Shown here one piece after another: positions 8,279 to 17,883 of a stretch of DNA of 64,000 nt (position 1 is its first letter; each line of letters opens with the position of its first letter). The translations under genes and the position numbers were made by a program. This DNA is from Chryseolinea sp. H1M3-3 (GTDB lineage: Bacteria > Bacteroidota > Bacteroidia > Cytophagales > Cyclobacteriaceae), in assembly GCF_029360725.1 (NCBI RefSeq), contig NZ_JARKMY010000001.1, positions 496,001 to 560,000 of the forward strand, written 5' to 3'. The notes under the pieces were generated by a model that saw nothing but the letters and a program-made list of their open reading frames with translations, searched no databases and had not been told where the DNA came from.

Positions 8279-10684
8279 ATGTTTAAAAATCTCCTGAAAA
8301 TTTCGATCAGAAGCATCGTAAAGGATAAGACATACAGTTTCATTAACATCTTGGGTCTTACCATTGGAATTACCTGCAGCCTGTTCTTGCTGATGTACAT
8401 CCTGGACGAATTAAGTTATGATAGGTATCACAAAAATGCTGAGAACATCTATCGGGTCATTTCAAACATAAAAGAACCAGATAACGCGTTTACCTGGGCT
8501 GTTGCTCAAATTCCACTCGGAGACGAGCTTCAGGATAACTATCCGGAGGTAACGAATGCAGTTCGTTTTTTTGGGACCGGGAGGACGCTTTTTAAAAATG
8601 GTGATAAACAATTTTTTGAAGAAGACTTCTTCCGCGCTGACTCGACAGTTTTCGATATGTTTAGCTATGAGTTCATGACAGGTGACCCAGCCACTGCGTT
8701 AGATAATCCATACTCCATTGTACTCACAGAAAAAATTGCAAAGAAATACTTTGCATCATCACAAGAAGCTTTCGGTCAGTCAATACAAAATGCAAACGGA
8801 GACGAGTTTAAAATTACCGGAGTTGTCAAAGATGTGCCGCTGAATTCACACTTCCGTTTTGATGCACTGATTTCCAAAAACTCTCAGGAGGCGAATCAGT
8901 TCGACGGCAGCTGGGGAAACTTTGGTGTGTTCACCTACATTCAATTACCGAGCGGATATGATTTATCGAAAATGTATGCCAGCCTGGATACAATCATTAA
9001 ACAAAAGGTCGACCCGATATTTGCCCAATACGGAATCAAAATCAATTATGAACTGCAAAAAATTACAGACATCCATCTCTATTCCAAAATTCAGGATGAG
9101 GCGGAAGCTGGAGGCGACATTTCCTATATTTATATCTTCGGCGCAGTAGCTTTCTTCATGCTTGTAATTGCGTGCATCAATTACATGAATCTTGCCACTG
9201 CCCGTTCAGCTAACAGGTCAAAAGAAGTTGGTGTTAGGAAAGTCATGGGTTCACAGCGACAGCAGCTCATTATTCAATTCATCACAGAATCTATGGTGCT
9301 TGCCTTTATTGCCCTTGTGACAAGCTTGATTCTTATTTATGCGCTGTTGCCAGCATTCAACACGTTAGCCAATAAAGAACTTCCCTTTGGATATATTTTG
9401 CAGGCACCGGTAATGCTGAGTTTGATTGGTATTGTATTTTTTGTAGGACTTATCGGTGGTAGTTATCCTGCCTTCTATTTATCCAGTTTTAATCCGGTGA
9501 ATGTGTTGAAGGGAAAGCTCGCGGCAAAAGGAGGTAGTGTCGTCTTCAGAAAAGTGTTGGTGATTACACAATTTGCTATTTCAATTTTCATGTTGATTTC
9601 AACCCTTGTTGTATTTGATCAGCTTCAATTTATCAGAAATAAGGATCTTGGTTTTGATAAGGCACGCGTTATTCGATTGAATTTGAGTGAGCGTGAAATG
9701 CGGGAAAAGGCACAGGTCCTCATCGAACGATTAAAACAAGCTCCTGAAGTTGCTGGTGTGGGAATGGCAAACTCGTCACCAGGTCAAGGCATTGGCAAAT
9801 TGCTGTTGAAAGTAGAAGATAACGAAGGAAAACTGACTGACCGCGGCGTCGATTTGTATAACGCGGATTTTGATTTTGTTAAAACCATGGGAATGAAAAT
9901 TGTTGAAGGCAGAGACTTCTCCCGTGATGTTACCTCAGATACAACGTATGCTGTACTGGTCAATGAAGCGATGGTAAAAAGAATGGCATGGGAGAATCCG
10001 ATAGGAAAGAAATTCATTTTCCAAAATGGAGGCCCCAACAATACAGACATCGAAAAAAGGGTGGTTGGTGTTGTTAAAGATTATCACCAAAATTCGCTTT
10101 ATGATGTGATAGAACCTTTAATGATTATCCTTGATGACAATCAAAATTATGTATTTGTCAGAACCGAAGCAGGCGATGTGAGAAAATCATTAGCTGCAAT
10201 AGAAACAGGATGGAAAGAAGTTTTCCCAAACAGCTCTTTTGAATATGCTTTCCTGGACCAGGATTTTAACTCACAATATAAAGCAGACGAAAAACGAAGT
10301 CAAATCTTTACTGCTTTCTCAGGGCTCACCGTTTTAATCGCCTGTTTAGGATTGTTAGGCTTGTCCGCATTCACGACGGAACAGCGAACAAAAGAAATTG
10401 GTGTAAGAAAAGTAATCGGTGCCAGCATCAACAGCCTGGTGGTTCTCGTTTCGAAAGAATTCTTTTTGTTAGTTGGTGTAGGAATGATCCTAGCATTTCC
10501 AGCTGCGTGGTATTTTACTGAAACCTGGCTTCAGAATTTTGCCTATAGAATTGACCTGAAGCAAGAATGGCCAACGTTCCTGGTATCCGCTTTACTGGCG
10601 TTCGTTATCACTTTACTAACGGTTGGTTATCATGTTGTACGTGCAGCCGCCGCAAATCCCGTAAAAGCTTTACGCGACGAGTAA
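8279..10684 (+). CDS. FtsX/MacB-type ABC transporter permease
   Basis: This 801-aa protein has the duplicated layout common in Bacteroidota. A first membrane helix at about 22-42 (FINILGLTIGITCSLFL) is followed by a MacB-like periplasmic domain (about 50-250) and three FtsX helices near 285-405. A second leading helix lies near 425-445, then a second periplasmic domain, then the last three helices near 680-790 with the repeated motif RTKEIGVRKVIGAS (first copy SKEVGVRKVMGSQ). In all, eight helices are predicted. Such permeases pair with a separate ATPase to drive envelope mechanotransmission, lipoprotein handling or efflux of antimicrobial compounds. No ATPase gene is adjacent. It converges on the LytTR regulator gene. 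Confidence 0.9.
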   Translation: MFKNLLKISIRSIVKDKTYSFINILGLTIGITCSLFLLMYILDELSYDRYHKNAENIYRVISNIKEPDNAFTWAVAQIPLGDELQDNYPEVTNAVRFFGTGRTLFKNGDKQFFEEDFFRADSTVFDMFSYEFMTGDPATALDNPYSIVLTEKIAKKYFASSQEAFGQSIQNANGDEFKITGVVKDVPLNSHFRFDALISKNSQEANQFDGSWGNFGVFTYIQLPSGYDLSKMYASLDTIIKQKVDPIFAQYGIKINYELQKITDIHLYSKIQDEAEAGGDISYIYIFGAVAFFMLVIACINYMNLATARSANRSKEVGVRKVMGSQRQQLIIQFITESMVLAFIALVTSLILIYALLPAFNTLANKELPFGYILQAPVMLSLIGIVFFVGLIGGSYPAFYLSSFNPVNVLKGKLAAKGGSVVFRKVLVITQFAISIFMLISTLVVFDQLQFIRNKDLGFDKARVIRLNLSEREMREKAQVLIERLKQAPEVAGVGMANSSPGQGIGKLLLKVEDNEGKLTDRGVDLYNADFDFVKTMGMKIVEGRDFSRDVTSDTTYAVLVNEAMVKRMAWENPIGKKFIFQNGGPNNTDIEKRVVGVVKDYHQNSLYDVIEPLMIILDDNQNYVFVRTEAGDVRKSLAAIETGWKEVFPNSSFEYAFLDQDFNSQYKADEKRSQIFTAFSGLTVLIACLGLLGLSAFTTEQRTKEIGVRKVIGASINSLVVLVSKEFFLLVGVGMILAFPAAWYFTETWLQNFAYRIDLKQEWPTFLVSALLAFVITLLTVGYHVVRAAAANPVKALRDE

Positions 10685-10745
10685 TAAAAAGCTATACCAC
10701 AGCACACGTCAGGATATGAGAACCAAGGAAGCATCCACCTTTTAA

Positions 10746-11471
10746 TCACATTCTGTTTTGTTCGATGAAATCTTTGAATGTTTTTTTGTAGGTTTCCCCG
10801 ATGGGGAGCAACGCTTCTCCTACCTGAACATTGTTCTTGTGAACTACATCAATGGCTTTCAAGGCAACAATAAATGAATTGTGGATTCGTATAAATTTGT
10901 CGACCGGAAGTTGTTCCTCCAATGTTTTCAGACGCTGAAGGCTCACGATCTTTTGACGGTTTTTCATATGAATGGTAACGTAATCCTTAAGTCCTTCGAC
11001 ATACAGAATATCATCGAATACGACTTTCACCAATTTCGTACCGTCTTTAACGAAGACGAAAGATTGATCAACAACAGGCTGCGCTTTCTCGCTTGTAGGT
11101 ACCGTTGCTTTGGGCTCTAACCGTTGTTTTACTTTATCAATAGCACGTAAAAAACGTTCGAAAGTAACCGGTTTCAAAAGATAATCTACCACATCGAGTT
11201 CATAACCTTGCAAGGCATATTCTGAGTAGGCTGTAGTCAATACAACCATCGGCCTTTTTTGCAGCACCTTCAACAAGGAAAGGCCAGTGAGTTCAGGCAT
11301 TTGAATATCTAAAAAGAGAATATCTACGGCATTGTTACGCAAGACTTCCAATGCAGCAATCGGACTTCCACACGCTTCAATCAGGTTCAAAGAAGGTACC
11401 TTGCGTACATACTCCACCAGCAAGTTTCTTGCTAACGGTTCATCTTCCACTATGACACAATTGAGGTCCAT
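10746..11471 (-). CDS. LytTR-family response regulator
   Basis: This 241-aa protein has a receiver domain (about 3-118) with the acidic pair at E9/D10, phospho-acceptor Asp55 in LFLDIQMPELTG, and the conserved lysine in YLLKPVTF. A LytTR DNA-binding domain follows at about 133-238, with a typical YVEGLKDYVTIH strand and the FIRIHNSFIVALKAI segment. It should bind direct-repeat operators and regulate transcription when phosphorylated. It lies 68 bases downstream of its probable kinase on the same strand, so the two form an operon. Targets may include the neighbouring permease or the divergent receptor gene; this is inference from position. Confidence 0.93.
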   Translation of the reverse strand: MDLNCVIVEDEPLARNLLVEYVRKVPSLNLIEACGSPIAALEVLRNNAVDILFLDIQMPELTGLSLLKVLQKRPMVVLTTAYSEYALQGYELDVVDYLLKPVTFERFLRAIDKVKQRLEPKATVPTSEKAQPVVDQSFVFVKDGTKLVKVVFDDILYVEGLKDYVTIHMKNRQKIVSLQRLKTLEEQLPVDKFIRIHNSFIVALKAIDVVHKNNVQVGEALLPIGETYKKTFKDFIEQNRM

Positions 11472-11539
11472 CCAGGTTCTATGTTAGTTTCAAAGTTTCG
11501 AGAGCTTATGTTGCGCTAAAAAAGTTTAGCCATTGAACA

Positions 11540-12652
11540 TTATCCGTTATTCGTTGCAATATGTACATTACTGTGCACATCGGAAACAGTCTGTTGTCCA
11601 TTAACAGTGGCTAGCTCGTTGCTTAAAGTAAGTACAAGCTGCACGAAATACACATCACGTCCATCTTCCATTTTAATCTTGTATTGATCCGGATAACTCA
11701 GTTCCAACCTCCGCTGCACGTTTTGCAAGCCAATGCCTGATTTTTCCAGGCTGATGTTTTGTGCTTTACTATTTTCAACGGTATAGATGCATTGGTCGCC
11801 ATTGAGTTGGATGTGAATATTTATCCAGGCCTTCGGATTATTATTGCTAACGCCGTGCTTAAAGGCATTCTCAAGAAACGTGATAAATATCAAAGGTGCA
11901 ATCCAAACATTTTCAGTGTTCCCTTCAATACTAAACTGAATCGGTATTTGATTATTCAACCGAAGCCGCTCCAGACTGATGTAGTTTTGCATATATTCGA
12001 TTTCTTTGTTCAATAAAACACGCGGATGGTTGGAGTCATAAATCATATACCGCATCATCTGCGATAACTTTGCAATGACTTCCGTAGTATTTTCAGACTT
12101 GGTGTAAGCGAGGTAGTATAAGTTGTTAAGCGTATTAAACAAAAAATGTGGGTTGATCTGTGCCTTAAGGAAATTAAGTTCTGCGATAAGACGCTCATTT
12201 TCCACTTCCTTTTTGCGCGATTCAAATTCAAACCAGTCGACAGCAAAACGTAGCATCCCTACGAACAACACAATGAAGAGGGTGACCGCCGTTATTTGAA
12301 CAATAAAAAAGTTTGAATAGAAATAGTCGTTTTGGTAGGTGTAGCCGTCAATAATGTAACGGTGGAGGTGTACGCGCGCAGTAATCAGAATGGCGAAGGG
12401 TATGGAAAATTCGGCGATGTACCGCCATATGTTTTTGGAACTCAGAAATCTTGGCCATGTATAAAAATAGTTGAGATAAGCGATTACAACGGTAAACACC
12501 AGCTGAACCGTAGCAGACGCAAACAACAAATCCCAAGCTATCCCGCGCGCACGCTGAAACACAGTCGTCTGATATAAATTGAACGACAGATACACGCACC
12601 AAAAAGACAGGTGTAATAGCAGCACACGATTTCGGTGAAAGAATACAGCCAT
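11540..12652 (-). CDS. LytS/YehU-type sensor histidine kinase
   Basis: This 370-aa protein has an N-terminal membrane region with four hydrophobic segments (about residues 8-28, 42-66, 76-96 and 114-140). A His_kinase domain follows, with the phospho-acceptor His169 in QINPHFLFNTLNNL, then a compact HATPase domain (N box LENAFKHGVSNNN, G box SGIGLQNVQRRL). There is no extracytoplasmic sensor domain, so sensing is probably through the membrane helices. It is paired with the LytTR regulator immediately downstream. Its promoter lies in the region shared with the divergent outer-membrane receptor at 12932. Confidence 0.92.
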   Translation of the reverse strand: MAVFFHRNRVLLLHLSFWCVYLSFNLYQTTVFQRARGIAWDLLFASATVQLVFTVVIAYLNYFYTWPRFLSSKNIWRYIAEFSIPFAILITARVHLHRYIIDGYTYQNDYFYSNFFIVQITAVTLFIVLFVGMLRFAVDWFEFESRKKEVENERLIAELNFLKAQINPHFLFNTLNNLYYLAYTKSENTTEVIAKLSQMMRYMIYDSNHPRVLLNKEIEYMQNYISLERLRLNNQIPIQFSIEGNTENVWIAPLIFITFLENAFKHGVSNNNPKAWINIHIQLNGDQCIYTVENSKAQNISLEKSGIGLQNVQRRLELSYPDQYKIKMEDGRDVYFVQLVLTLSNELATVNGQQTVSDVHSNVHIATNNG

Positions 12653-12931
12653 GAGTGGATTAATTTCAGGATTAAAGGTAACCCTTCTACCATTAACGAA
12701 AACGTCTTCTTACAATTTTTCTACCGTCTGCAAAATATGATCGACCGATCCCAGTATTAGGCTCTACCTTGCGATGGTCGATTAATCAATGGATATGTCG
12801 AAATAAATTGCCGAGTTGTCTAATACGCATTATGAAGTGGCAACAAAAAAGTTTCTTTGCAGTTAAAGTTAACTGACCCATATAGTGTAACGTTAAGTGG
12901 CTTATTTTTTACTTTGTTCAATCTCAAATAA
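12653..12931. promoter_or_regulatory. Divergent promoter region between sensor kinase and receptor
   Basis: This 279-base region serves both the kinase operon (leftward) and the receptor (rightward). It contains a 7-base inverted repeat, ATCGACC at 12740-12746 and GGTCGAT at 12776-12782, with 29 bases between. TTACTTTG at 12909-12916, just before the receptor ATG, approximates the -7 element. Binding by the LytTR regulator is possible but not demonstrable from sequence. Confidence 0.35.
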
Positions 12932-15820
12932 ATGAAAACAATTCTATCGCTGTTGGTTCTTTTAAGCGTTGTATCCGGGGTATTTGCTCAGGTGGCCGGC
13001 GTTGCAAAGGGAAATGGAAAAATTACGGGTTCCGTTGTTGACACAGAAACCAACAAGCCAGTTGAATATGCCAATGTTGTATTATTAGATCCTACAACAC
13101 AAAAACCAATTGATGGTGCCGTGTGTGATGAACAAGGGAAGTTTGTTATCCAAAAAGTGGCTATGGGTACCTACAGCGTTGCAATATCATTCATTGGCTA
13201 CGAAACACAGACTATAGCAAATGTAACTGTAGAGGATAAGCGAGATGATGTAAACTTAGGTACAATTAAACTAGGCTCTGATACTAAAGTGCTGAATGAA
13301 GTGGTCGTGCAAGGTCAAAAGCAGCTGGTTGAAGAAAGAGTAGACAGGACAATTTACAACGCAGAAAACGACATTACCACAAAGGGGGGCGATGCGACCG
13401 ATGTTTTAAAACGTGTACCTATGCTTTCGGTTGACCTGGATGGTAACGTATCGCTGCGCGGCAGTCAAAACATCCGCGTGTTGATTAACAACAAACCTTC
13501 CACCATTATGGCGAGTAGTATCGCCGATGCCCTAAAACAAATTCCCGCAGACGAAATCAAATCGGTGGAAGTAATCACATCACCTTCCGCCAAGTATGAC
13601 GCTGAAGGAACAGGGGGTATTATCAACATCATCACTAAAAAGAACACTTTACAAGGAGCAACGCTGAACATTAACACCGGGGTTGGAAACCGTGGTGCGA
13701 ATCTGGGTTTAAACGGCAACTACCGCAATGGTAAAATGGGTTTTTCACTGGGAGGTTGGGGACGCTCGAACTACAATGTGAATGGCAGCTTCGAAAACCG
13801 TCAGAGCGCGGGTAACAATCTTAACATTCAAAACGCAGATACAAGAAGCAACGGACTGTTTGGTAATTATACCCTCGGCTGGGACTATGACATTGATAAG
13901 AAAAATGCGTTGGCCGCTTCTGTTCGTTTTGGTGCAAGGAACCATAAAAATTATCAGGACCAACTGTTCACACAGTATTTTACAGATGACTTATTTTCAA
14001 GAAGCACGCTACAAGACGTCGTCACGAAAGACATGTCAAATACCGTGGATGTGAACTTGACTTATACACGCCTATACGATAAACCTCAACGAGAATTTAA
14101 TCTACTGGCATTGTACAGTAAGAATAATCGGAACAATGATTTTGAGAACCTGTTGGTCGAAGAGATCGGAAGTACTATGGCGACTTCTTTTAAAAATCTT
14201 AACGACAGCTACAATCAGGAGATAGCGATACAAGCCGACTACCAAACACCGATTGGTTCAACGCAGGTAGTTGAATTCGGCGGTAAAGATATTATGAGGA
14301 AAGCCTTTAGCGATTTCTCTCGCTTTGAAGACGGTGGTGACGGTCAATATGAACTGGTGCAAAATGATCAATATTTCAACAACCTCAATTACGATCAAAA
14401 CGTCCTTGCAGGGTATCTTGCGTACACTTTATCCTTGAAAAACGGATATAGCTTTAAGGCTGGAACGAGATATGAACACACTACGATAGAGGCCTTCACT
14501 AAAACTGAAAGTAACATTGAAATTCCTTCTTATGGCGTTTTCGTGCCAAGCGTGAATTTGTCTAAAAAATTAAAGGCAGGTAATATGATTAAGGTTGCTT
14601 ATAACCGTCGTATTCAAAGACCGTCTATCCAGTTCTTAAATCCAAACAGACAAAACTCAAATGAAATTGACATTTCGGAAGGAAACCCGGAACTCGATCC
14701 CGAGTATACTGATAACTACGAATTGTCTTACAACGCTTATATAAAAGGTTCATCCTTAAATTTTACATCCTTCTTCAGAAACACAACGGGGTCCATACAG
14801 CGCGTTCGTATTCCACAGGAGGATGGAAAGATTCTGACCACATATCAAAACATCGGAACTGAGAACGCCTATGGATTAAGTGTCTTTGCTAATGTGAACA
14901 TCGGTAAGCTGTCGCTTAACGGAGGTTCAGACTTGTATTACGCTGTGCTGGATAACAACCTTGGTTCCAGCAATGAGGGTTGGGTGGTAAGCGGCCGGTT
15001 TTTCGGAAATTACAACTTAGAAAAGGGCTGGGGCATACAGTTCTTTAGTTTTTTCCGCGGCCGCGAAGTACAGTTACAAGGCACGAGAGGCGGCTTCGGA
15101 ATGTACAGCCTAGGTGTTAAAAAAGATTTTAACGAAAAACGAGGGAGTATCGGTATTGGAGCTGAAAATTTCCTGACGCCTTCATTCAAAATACGAAGCG
15201 AATCAAACTCAACTAATTTTGAACAAAAGAGTTTGAATGTGATGAACAACATGGGCTTTCGTATAAACCTTAGTTATAGGATTGGAAAGATGAACGTTGA
15301 TGGAGGTCGTCCGAGAAGAACTAAATCTCTTAACAATGATGACTTGAAAGAAGGCGGCGATAATGGTGGTGGAGGCGCAGGCATGGATGCAGGTGCGGGC
15401 GCAGGGCAGCAACCAAGAACAGCGGGTGGTTTTAATGGCGGTCAACGCACTGGAGCACCAACACCGTCAACGGCATCGGTAGCTGTACCTGCTGGCGATC
15501 CAACAGCGGTTGTTAATGCAGAAGGAACCTGGGAATACACAGTTGAATCTCCTCAAGGTGGCGCGGGAACGCTTTTGATAAAAAAAGACGGTGAAGTATT
15601 CTCCGGATCCATCACCAATAATCGTTTTAATTCAACAACAGAATTGTCGTCGGTTTCATTAAAGGGAAATGAATTGACTTTTGCTTATGAAGTAACCGGA
15701 CCTGGTGGCAACAAAATGCCGGTAGAAGTTAAGTCAATTATAACAGGAGATACATTAAGCGGTAGTATGACCGTCGGGCAGTTTGGCTCGTTTCCGATCA
15801 AGGCCAATCGTGGGAAATAA
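12932..15820 (+). CDS. Outer-membrane beta-barrel receptor with carboxypeptidase-regulatory-like N-domain and extra C-terminal domain
   Basis: This 962-aa protein starts with a signal peptide (residues 1-20, ending FAQ). A carboxypeptidase-regulatory-like beta-sandwich follows (about 29-115, GSVVDTETNKPVEYANVVLL), then a plug domain (about 130-225, ending in the GTGGIINIITKKN segment). The barrel runs from about 240 to 787 and resembles the OMP_b-brl_3 family of TonB-dependent-receptor relatives. The unusual part is the end: a Gly/Ala/Asn-rich linker (about 800-860) leads to a compact beta-rich domain (about 862-962, starting EGTWEYTVESPQGG and ending FPIKANRG). That domain resembles small beta-barrel domains appended to other secreted proteins. 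The ligand is unknown. A strong terminator follows. Confidence 0.9.
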   Translation: MKTILSLLVLLSVVSGVFAQVAGVAKGNGKITGSVVDTETNKPVEYANVVLLDPTTQKPIDGAVCDEQGKFVIQKVAMGTYSVAISFIGYETQTIANVTVEDKRDDVNLGTIKLGSDTKVLNEVVVQGQKQLVEERVDRTIYNAENDITTKGGDATDVLKRVPMLSVDLDGNVSLRGSQNIRVLINNKPSTIMASSIADALKQIPADEIKSVEVITSPSAKYDAEGTGGIINIITKKNTLQGATLNINTGVGNRGANLGLNGNYRNGKMGFSLGGWGRSNYNVNGSFENRQSAGNNLNIQNADTRSNGLFGNYTLGWDYDIDKKNALAASVRFGARNHKNYQDQLFTQYFTDDLFSRSTLQDVVTKDMSNTVDVNLTYTRLYDKPQREFNLLALYSKNNRNNDFENLLVEEIGSTMATSFKNLNDSYNQEIAIQADYQTPIGSTQVVEFGGKDIMRKAFSDFSRFEDGGDGQYELVQNDQYFNNLNYDQNVLAGYLAYTLSLKNGYSFKAGTRYEHTTIEAFTKTESNIEIPSYGVFVPSVNLSKKLKAGNMIKVAYNRRIQRPSIQFLNPNRQNSNEIDISEGNPELDPEYTDNYELSYNAYIKGSSLNFTSFFRNTTGSIQRVRIPQEDGKILTTYQNIGTENAYGLSVFANVNIGKLSLNGGSDLYYAVLDNNLGSSNEGWVVSGRFFGNYNLEKGWGIQFFSFFRGREVQLQGTRGGFGMYSLGVKKDFNEKRGSIGIGAENFLTPSFKIRSESNSTNFEQKSLNVMNNMGFRINLSYRIGKMNVDGGRPRRTKSLNNDDLKEGGDNGGGGAGMDAGAGAGQQPRTAGGFNGGQRTGAPTPSTASVAVPAGDPTAVVNAEGTWEYTVESPQGGAGTLLIKKDGEVFSGSITNNRFNSTTELSSVSLKGNELTFAYEVTGPGGNKMPVEVKSIITGDTLSGSMTVGQFGSFPIKANRGK

Positions 15821-15839
15821 GATCGGGTTTAATTTGGTT

Positions 15840-15874
15840 AAAATAGGGGGAAGCAATTCCTCCTATTTTTTTTT
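15840..15874 (+). terminator. Intrinsic terminator after the outer-membrane receptor
   Basis: An 11-base stem (AAAATAGGGGG at 15840-15850 with CCTCCTATTTT at 15859-15869, one G-U pair) has an 8-base loop and continues into a run of T. It sits 20 bases after the receptor stop and could also end the leftward cutC transcript. Confidence 0.85.
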
Positions 15875-15915
15875 GAATAATCTAAGTTGGTGGCCTTTGA
15901 TACAAAGGCAGCAAA

Positions 15916-16668
15916 TCATTTTTGTGCAGAAACCGAGGTAGCCAATGCACGCATTTTTTTTACACGCTCAGGATCTACAGTTCTTAATTTAAATTCAGTA
16001 CCTTCTTCTGAACCCATTCCAGCAATAGTTGAATTTTTATAAATCATTGGGCTCGTTTTAAAAGCAACGGCCGAAAAATGTATTTCATTGGCGTGTGACT
16101 TCGAAACAATATCTTCAACAGTATGCTCATTGACACCCGACCCCGGCATGATAGAAATTCTGCCATTTGCTTTTATTATTAACTCGGCAATAAGATCCGC
16201 GCCATCCGCTGCCACTGCGCGTTGCCCGGCCGTTAGAATTCTATCAAAACCCGCCTCGATACAATCTTCCAATGCTTCAAAAGGATCGCGCGTCATATCA
16301 AATGCGCGGTGACACGTAACCTTCAGTGGCCGTGCCTGGCTTATCAATTCTTTGCAACGCTTTTTGTCGATGGTTCCATCCGGATTAAGAATTCCAAAAA
16401 CAACGCCATCCACACTTAACTTCTGACACTGGGATATATCACGTTTCATGGAATGAAACTCGTAACTCGAATAACAAAAGTCACCTCCACGAGGACGAAT
16501 CATTACATAAACATCCATACTCACGTTTTGGCGGACCAGTTCTATCGTTCCATAAGATGGTGTCGTTCCTCCCTCACCCGGATTATCACAAAGTTCAATG
16601 CGATCTGCTCCGCCTTCCTGCGCTCGCAATGCAGATTCAATGTTGTATACTACGATTTCGATTTTCAT
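15916..16668 (-). CDS. cutC: CutC family TIM-barrel protein
   Basis: The 250-aa length and sequence are typical of CutC (IEIVVYNIESALRAQEGGADR at the N-terminus with family features GGTTPSYG, VMIRPRGGDFCYS, TCHRAFD and IMPGSGVNEHT). The family was named for copper homeostasis in E. coli, but a direct copper role is doubtful for most members. Here it lies 66 bases downstream of a Tat-exported glycosylasparaginase on the same strand, which suggests glycan or amino-sugar metabolism rather than metal handling; that is inference from neighbourhood. It lacks a signal peptide and is therefore cytoplasmic. Confidence 0.93.
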   Translation of the reverse strand: MKIEIVVYNIESALRAQEGGADRIELCDNPGEGGTTPSYGTIELVRQNVSMDVYVMIRPRGGDFCYSSYEFHSMKRDISQCQKLSVDGVVFGILNPDGTIDKKRCKELISQARPLKVTCHRAFDMTRDPFEALEDCIEAGFDRILTAGQRAVAADGADLIAELIIKANGRISIMPGSGVNEHTVEDIVSKSHANEIHFSAVAFKTSPMIYKNSTIAGMGSEEGTEFKLRTVDPERVKKMRALATSVSAQK

Positions 16669-16734
16669 AAACGCTGTGTAACAGAACCTATCAAACAGTT
16701 CCAGACTAGCAACTGCTGTGACGCCCTATCATTT

Positions 16735-17691
16735 TTATATTTTAAATTTTGAATCAATCAGAGAATTGCCGGTGCTATCATATTTCGCATAATTGAAGCC
16801 GCTTTGCAAACAAAAGGCACCCGATTCGCCATTTTTATTTAAAGCCAAAAATCCAACCTGTATTTCTTTCGCTTTCGCGGGGTTTCGTTTCACGATGCGT
16901 TCAACGGCTAGCCTACAGGCCTGCTCAGGAGTATTTCCCTGCCTCATTAATTCAACCACCAGGTGACAACCAACAATTTTAATCACTTCCTCACCTACAC
17001 CAGTTGCTGCAGCCGCGCCAATTTCATTGTCGACATACAAGCCTGCGCCAATAATTGGAGAATCCCCTACACGTCCATGCATTTTATAGGCGAGGCCGCT
17101 GGTCGTACATGCACCTGATAAATTACCATGAACATCCAAAGCAATAATACCGATGGTATCATGATTTTCCACATTAACAATCGGTTTGTATGCGGATTTT
17201 TTCGTCCATTCCTTCCAAGCCTTTTCAGATTCCTTCGTCAGTAATCTTTCTTTTTTAAATCCATTGACCAGCGCAAATTTTAAAGCGCCAGCTCCTACCA
17301 ACATGACGTGCGGTGTTTTTTCCATTACCATTCGGGCAACCGAGATGGGATGAACAATATGTTCAAGAAACGCAACAGATCCACACCTGCCCTGTTCGTC
17401 CATGATGCAAGCATCCAGCGTCACGTGTCCATCACGGTCGGGCAATCCGCCCAATCCAACTGAAGTTTCCTTAGGATCTCCTTCAGGTACCTTGGCGCCG
17501 GCCTCTACTGCATCCAGGGCTGTGCCTCCATTCGATAAAATTTTCCATGCAGCCTCGTTTGCCTGAAGTCCGAAATTCCATGTTGACAACACGATAGGTT
17601 TGGTCACAGCCTTTTGTTCTGCGAAAAAGTTCGTGACAGGTAACAGCCCTCCAAACGTTGAAAGCTTCAGAAAATCTCGACGCGTTTTCAT
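16735..17691 (-). CDS. N4-(beta-N-acetylglucosaminyl)-L-asparaginase (Ntn hydrolase)
   Basis: This 318-aa precursor begins with a twin-arginine signal (TRRDFLKLSTFGG at residues 3-15). It belongs to the glycosylasparaginase branch of the type 2 asparaginase Ntn hydrolases. Autocleavage is predicted before the threonine in NHDTIGIIALD; the downstream AYKMHGRVGDSPIIGAG and AAAATGVGEEVIK segments carry the substrate-binding loop. The enzyme would hydrolyse the GlcNAc-Asn bond left after proteolysis of N-glycoproteins, in the periplasm. It is the first gene of a two-gene unit with cutC. The N-terminal part, motifs and length all agree with the family. Confidence 0.92.
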   Translation of the reverse strand: MKTRRDFLKLSTFGGLLPVTNFFAEQKAVTKPIVLSTWNFGLQANEAAWKILSNGGTALDAVEAGAKVPEGDPKETSVGLGGLPDRDGHVTLDACIMDEQGRCGSVAFLEHIVHPISVARMVMEKTPHVMLVGAGALKFALVNGFKKERLLTKESEKAWKEWTKKSAYKPIVNVENHDTIGIIALDVHGNLSGACTTSGLAYKMHGRVGDSPIIGAGLYVDNEIGAAAATGVGEEVIKIVGCHLVVELMRQGNTPEQACRLAVERIVKRNPAKAKEIQVGFLALNKNGESGAFCLQSGFNYAKYDSTGNSLIDSKFKI

Positions 17692-17883
17692 TTTTTAGGA
17701 ATGTTGAAGTGTAGATGGTCCAAGTGTCGAAGCGCTTGATAAGCTCTTTCGGACGCTGGTTGTAAATGTACCGGTTTCAATAATGTAACAAGGATTACCT
17801 CTTGAAAAAATCTTGCGAGAAACGCATCGAGCACATAGCCTGCATGGATTCAAGAAGGCTTCTCAACTTGGAACTCAAATTCA

